Source of the DNA: JABDCI01 sp964475835
Lineage (GTDB): Bacteria; Verrucomicrobiota; Verrucomicrobiia; JABWAM01
Direction of reading: 5' to 3'
Assembly: GCA_964475835.1 (NCBI GenBank)
Contig: CAYYYL010000024.1
Span: 1-42,807, forward strand
DNA: 42,807 bases
The position numbers and the translations under genes are program-made. Under the pieces are notes generated by a model, which ran no database searches, was not told where the DNA came from, and saw nothing but the letters and a program-made list of their open reading frames with translations. Numbering within the stretch: the first letter of the stretch is position 1; every line of letters starts with the position of its first letter. Shown in pieces: positions 40,656 to 42,807 of this stretch.

Positions 40656-41510
40656 ATGGCACAACAACCCAGCCAGCGAGTGGAAGATGATGGCAGTCTC
40701 AAGATCTACCTTCGGGAGATCACCGAGGTTCCCCTGTTGAAACGTGAGGAGGAACTTGAGCTCGCGAGGCGAGTGAAAAAAGGGGATGCGAAGGCCCGTG
40801 CCCAGATGATTCGCGCGAACCTTCGTCTGGTGGTCAAGATCGCCCACGACTATGCGAATTTCGGATTGCCGGTGCAGGACATGATTTCCGAGGGCAACAT
40901 CGGCTTGATGAAAGCGGTGGAGCGTTTCGATCCCAAGCGAGGGGTGAAGTTGTCGACATATGCGGCGTGGTGGATCAAGCAGTCGATCAAGCGAGCCCTG
41001 GCCAATCAGTCGAAGATCATCCGTCTGCCGGTTCACATCGTGGATAAACTTTCCCGCATGCGCCGTGTGGCATCGAAACTTGCAGAAGTGCTGGGCCGTG
41101 AGCCCACGGACGACGAGCTTGCCGAGGAGATGGGGATTCCCCGTCACAAAATCAGCCAGTTGAAGACCGTCTCTCTGCGTCCTTCGTCGCTCGATGCCCC
41201 TGTCGGGGAGGAAGAGGGCTCCGCCTTTGGCGAGATGGTGGCGGACGAAGCCTCGCTGGATCCGGCCGAAATGCTTCGCGACAAGGCGTTGCGCAAGGAC
41301 GTGCAGGACATGCTGGAGGAGCTTGATGAGCGTGAGCGTTCCATTCTAGCCATGCGTTTCGGACTCGATGGAGCCAAGCCGATGACGCTTGAGACCATTG
41401 GCAAAAAATTTAAAGTCACACGCGAACGCATCCGTCAGGTGGAGAACATCGCTTTGCACAAGATGCGCCTCATGCTTCGCCGTCAGGATTCGTCTGATAA
41501 AAAGAATTGA
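40656..41510 (+). CDS. rpoD: RNA polymerase sigma-70 family factor (RpoD/RpoS type)
   Basis: The 284-residue protein has region 1.2 (SLKIYLREITEVPLLKREEE), region 2 (NLRLVVKIAHDYANFG, EGNIGLMKAVERFDPKRG, STYAAWWIKQSIKRAL), region 3 and region 4 with MRFGLDGAKPMTLETIGKKF and the helix-turn-helix VTRERIRQVENIALHKMR. It lacks region 1.1, so it may be a group 2 or a compact primary sigma factor. Either would recognise TTGACA/TATAAT-like promoters such as those seen upstream of the leu leader and yefM. Confidence 0.88.
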   Translation: MAQQPSQRVEDDGSLKIYLREITEVPLLKREEELELARRVKKGDAKARAQMIRANLRLVVKIAHDYANFGLPVQDMISEGNIGLMKAVERFDPKRGVKLSTYAAWWIKQSIKRALANQSKIIRLPVHIVDKLSRMRRVASKLAEVLGREPTDDELAEEMGIPRHKISQLKTVSLRPSSLDAPVGEEEGSAFGEMVADEASLDPAEMLRDKALRKDVQDMLEELDERERSILAMRFGLDGAKPMTLETIGKKFKVTRERIRQVENIALHKMRLMLRRQDSSDKKN

Positions 41511-41541
41511 AATTCCCCCTCGGAGGGTGGTTGATGGGGGG

Positions 41542-42066
41542 ATGGAGACTCTTGAGAAACTGAAAGGTGCCGTCCGGGACATTGTCGATTTCCCGAAGAA
41601 GGGGATCGTGTTCAAGGACATCACCCCGATTCTGGCCAATGGTGAATTGTTTCATTCCGCCATTGAATGGCTTTCCGCACTCTATCGCACCCAGTCCATC
41701 GATGCGGTGGTTGGAATTGATGCGCGGGGTTTCATTTTTGCCGGGGCAGTGGCGGCGAATTTGAAAATCGGGATGATTCCCGTTCGCAAAAAGGGAAAAC
41801 TCCCCTTTAAGACCGAGTCGCTGAGCTATGCCCTGGAGTACGGCTCCTCGGAGCTGGAGATTCATTGCGACGCCCTCAAACCCGGCGCACGCGTGGCGAT
41901 CGTCGATGACCTGCTTGCCACGGGCGGAACCGCGGTGGCCGCTGCCAAACTTATCGAAAAACTCGGCGCAAAAATTGTGGGCGCCACCTTCCTGATCGAG
42001 CTCACGTTTCTGGATGGGCGCAAAAAGCTGAGTTCCTATCCCGTGACCTCTGCGATTCAATATTGA
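41542..42066 (+). CDS. apt: Adenine phosphoribosyltransferase
   Basis: The 174-residue salvage enzyme makes AMP from adenine and PRPP. The frame opens from 41389 inside the sigma gene, but ATG 41542 gives the normal start METLEKLKGAVRDIVDFPKKG. Motifs include GIVFKDITPIL, GIDARGFIFAGAVA and the PRPP loop VAIVDDLLATGGTA. It lies 31 bases after the sigma-factor gene, and its stop overlaps the start of the L,D-transpeptidase gene. Confidence 0.93.
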   Translation: METLEKLKGAVRDIVDFPKKGIVFKDITPILANGELFHSAIEWLSALYRTQSIDAVVGIDARGFIFAGAVAANLKIGMIPVRKKGKLPFKTESLSYALEYGSSELEIHCDALKPGARVAIVDDLLATGGTAVAAAKLIEKLGAKIVGATFLIELTFLDGRKKLSSYPVTSAIQY

Positions 42067-42668
42067 GCGCTCCGTTTTCGTTGTTATGGATCCCGCTCGC
42101 CGCACTCATCGGCATGTTGCCCCACACACTTAAGGAAAAACTCCAGGAACTCAGGGTGAGGCGAACACCCCGAATCCTCGTAATTTCGGTGTCCCGCCAG
42201 AGGCTCACCCTCTTTCGTCGGGGAAGAAAAGTGCGGGAATACCCTGTGTCCACCGCGGAGAGGGGGGTGGGACAGCGGGAAAATAGCTATCAAACGCCTC
42301 TGGGACTCCATCGGATTCAGGAAAAAATCGGCGAAGGAAAACCCCTTGGGGCGTTGTTCAAATCGCGTGAATGGACCGGGGAGGTATGGCTGCCGGATTC
42401 CGATCTCGCCCGGGAGAAGGCCTGTTCGGATTTGATTACTACCCGCATTCTCTGGCTGGAGGGCGCCGAGCCCGGATTCAATTCCGGCACGGATGAGGAC
42501 GGAAACCTGGTCGATTCCTATCAACGCTACATCTACATCCACGGAACCAATCAGGAGGATCTCATTGGCGAACCACGATCGAAAGGATGCATCCGCATGC
42601 GCAATCACGCGATCGAGCACGTCTTCGATCAGGTGGAGGTGGGGGATTTGGTCTGGATTGAGGAGTAA
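42063..42668 (+). CDS. L,D-transpeptidase (YkuD domain)
   Basis: The 201-residue protein begins at TTG 42063, overlapping the apt stop by 4 bases. It has an N-terminal hydrophobic anchor (FSLLWIPLAALIGML) and then a YkuD domain with the catalytic motif: His160 in YIYIHGTN, and Cys176 with Arg178 in SKGCIRM. Such enzymes form 3-3 crosslinks in peptidoglycan or attach lipoproteins to it, outside the inner membrane. The loop PGFNSGTDEDGNLVDSYQR is typical of the ErfK/YbiS type. A later start at ATG 42114 would lose the anchor. Confidence 0.85.
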   Translation: MSAPFSLLWIPLAALIGMLPHTLKEKLQELRVRRTPRILVISVSRQRLTLFRRGRKVREYPVSTAERGVGQRENSYQTPLGLHRIQEKIGEGKPLGALFKSREWTGEVWLPDSDLAREKACSDLITTRILWLEGAEPGFNSGTDEDGNLVDSYQRYIYIHGTNQEDLIGEPRSKGCIRMRNHAIEHVFDQVEVGDLVWIEE

Positions 42669-42701
42669 GAGACGATCAGGGCGGTGTTTTAGATGACTTT
42701 A

Positions 42702-42785
42702 TTCACCACGAAAGACACGAAGAGCACGAAGTAAATTTATCTTCAGGATGGGGCTTCGTGCTCTTCGTGTCCTTGTATGTTCACC
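42702..42785. repeat. Family C inverted repeat, copy 3
   Basis: Left arm ttcaccacgaaagacacgaa and right arm cttcgtgctcttcgtgtcc are complementary, with gtgctcttcgtg the shared core. The remaining bases to the window end hold no gene. Confidence 0.7.
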
Positions 42786-42807
42786 GTTGGTTGTCAGGGG
42801 TCTGATT

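Overview
The window is a gene-dense stretch of bacterial chromosome with about 36 protein genes on both strands. No rRNA, tRNA, CRISPR array or phage gene was seen. The gene mix is DUF1343/NamZ, a zinc-ribbon Ser/Thr kinase beside an Hsp70, squalene-hopene cyclase, a GH-GT2 fusion, DUF4412, a CHASE2 cyclase, and many inverted-repeat elements in the intergenic spaces. This fits a Verrucomicrobiota-like or other PVC-group bacterium. That placement is an inference from gene content, with no marker phylogeny behind it. Shine-Dalgarno sequences are weak or missing at many starts.

Layout. Positions 1-591 hold two repeat elements. Then come a Tdi1-C/DUF1851 immunity-like gene, a convergent comEC with an eroded metallo-beta-lactamase site, and an HD-domain gene whose start lies 5 bp from the comEC start. 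After a repeat-filled gap (4292-4868) there is a minus-strand PfkB kinase/DUF4412 pair, then a plus-strand cluster of CHASE2-adenylate cyclase, SH3 protein and M48 peptidase. A leucine attenuator (10681-10849) precedes leuA. purS-purQ, a stand-alone receiver, squalene-hopene cyclase, ruvB, a DUF4149 membrane protein, a PlsC-like acyltransferase and NamZ follow. Next are a small membrane protein coupled to an SGNH hydrolase, transketolase, an unfamiliar two-domain nucleotide-related protein, deoC, an AsmA-like protein and rsmD.

The interval from about 29.5 to 32.6 kb looks accessory and is AT-richer to the eye. It holds a YefM-YoeB toxin-antitoxin pair with a textbook operator, then a four-gene overlapping cassette (SPFH/band-7, ribbon-helix-helix, small membrane protein, membrane-Sel1 protein) with its own promoter and terminator. 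leuC, a GH-GT2 fusion, a kinase with a duplicated zinc-ribbon/N-lobe unit, an Hsp70, an RpoD-type sigma factor, apt and an L,D-transpeptidase close the window.

The strongest regulatory find is the leu attenuator: a leader peptide with 10 Leu in 22 residues, and mutually exclusive 1:2, 2:3 and 3:4 pairings. The least explained material is the SPFH-RHH-Sel1 cassette, the protein at 25283-26308, and two families of intergenic hairpin elements whose stem sequences change between copies while pairing is kept.
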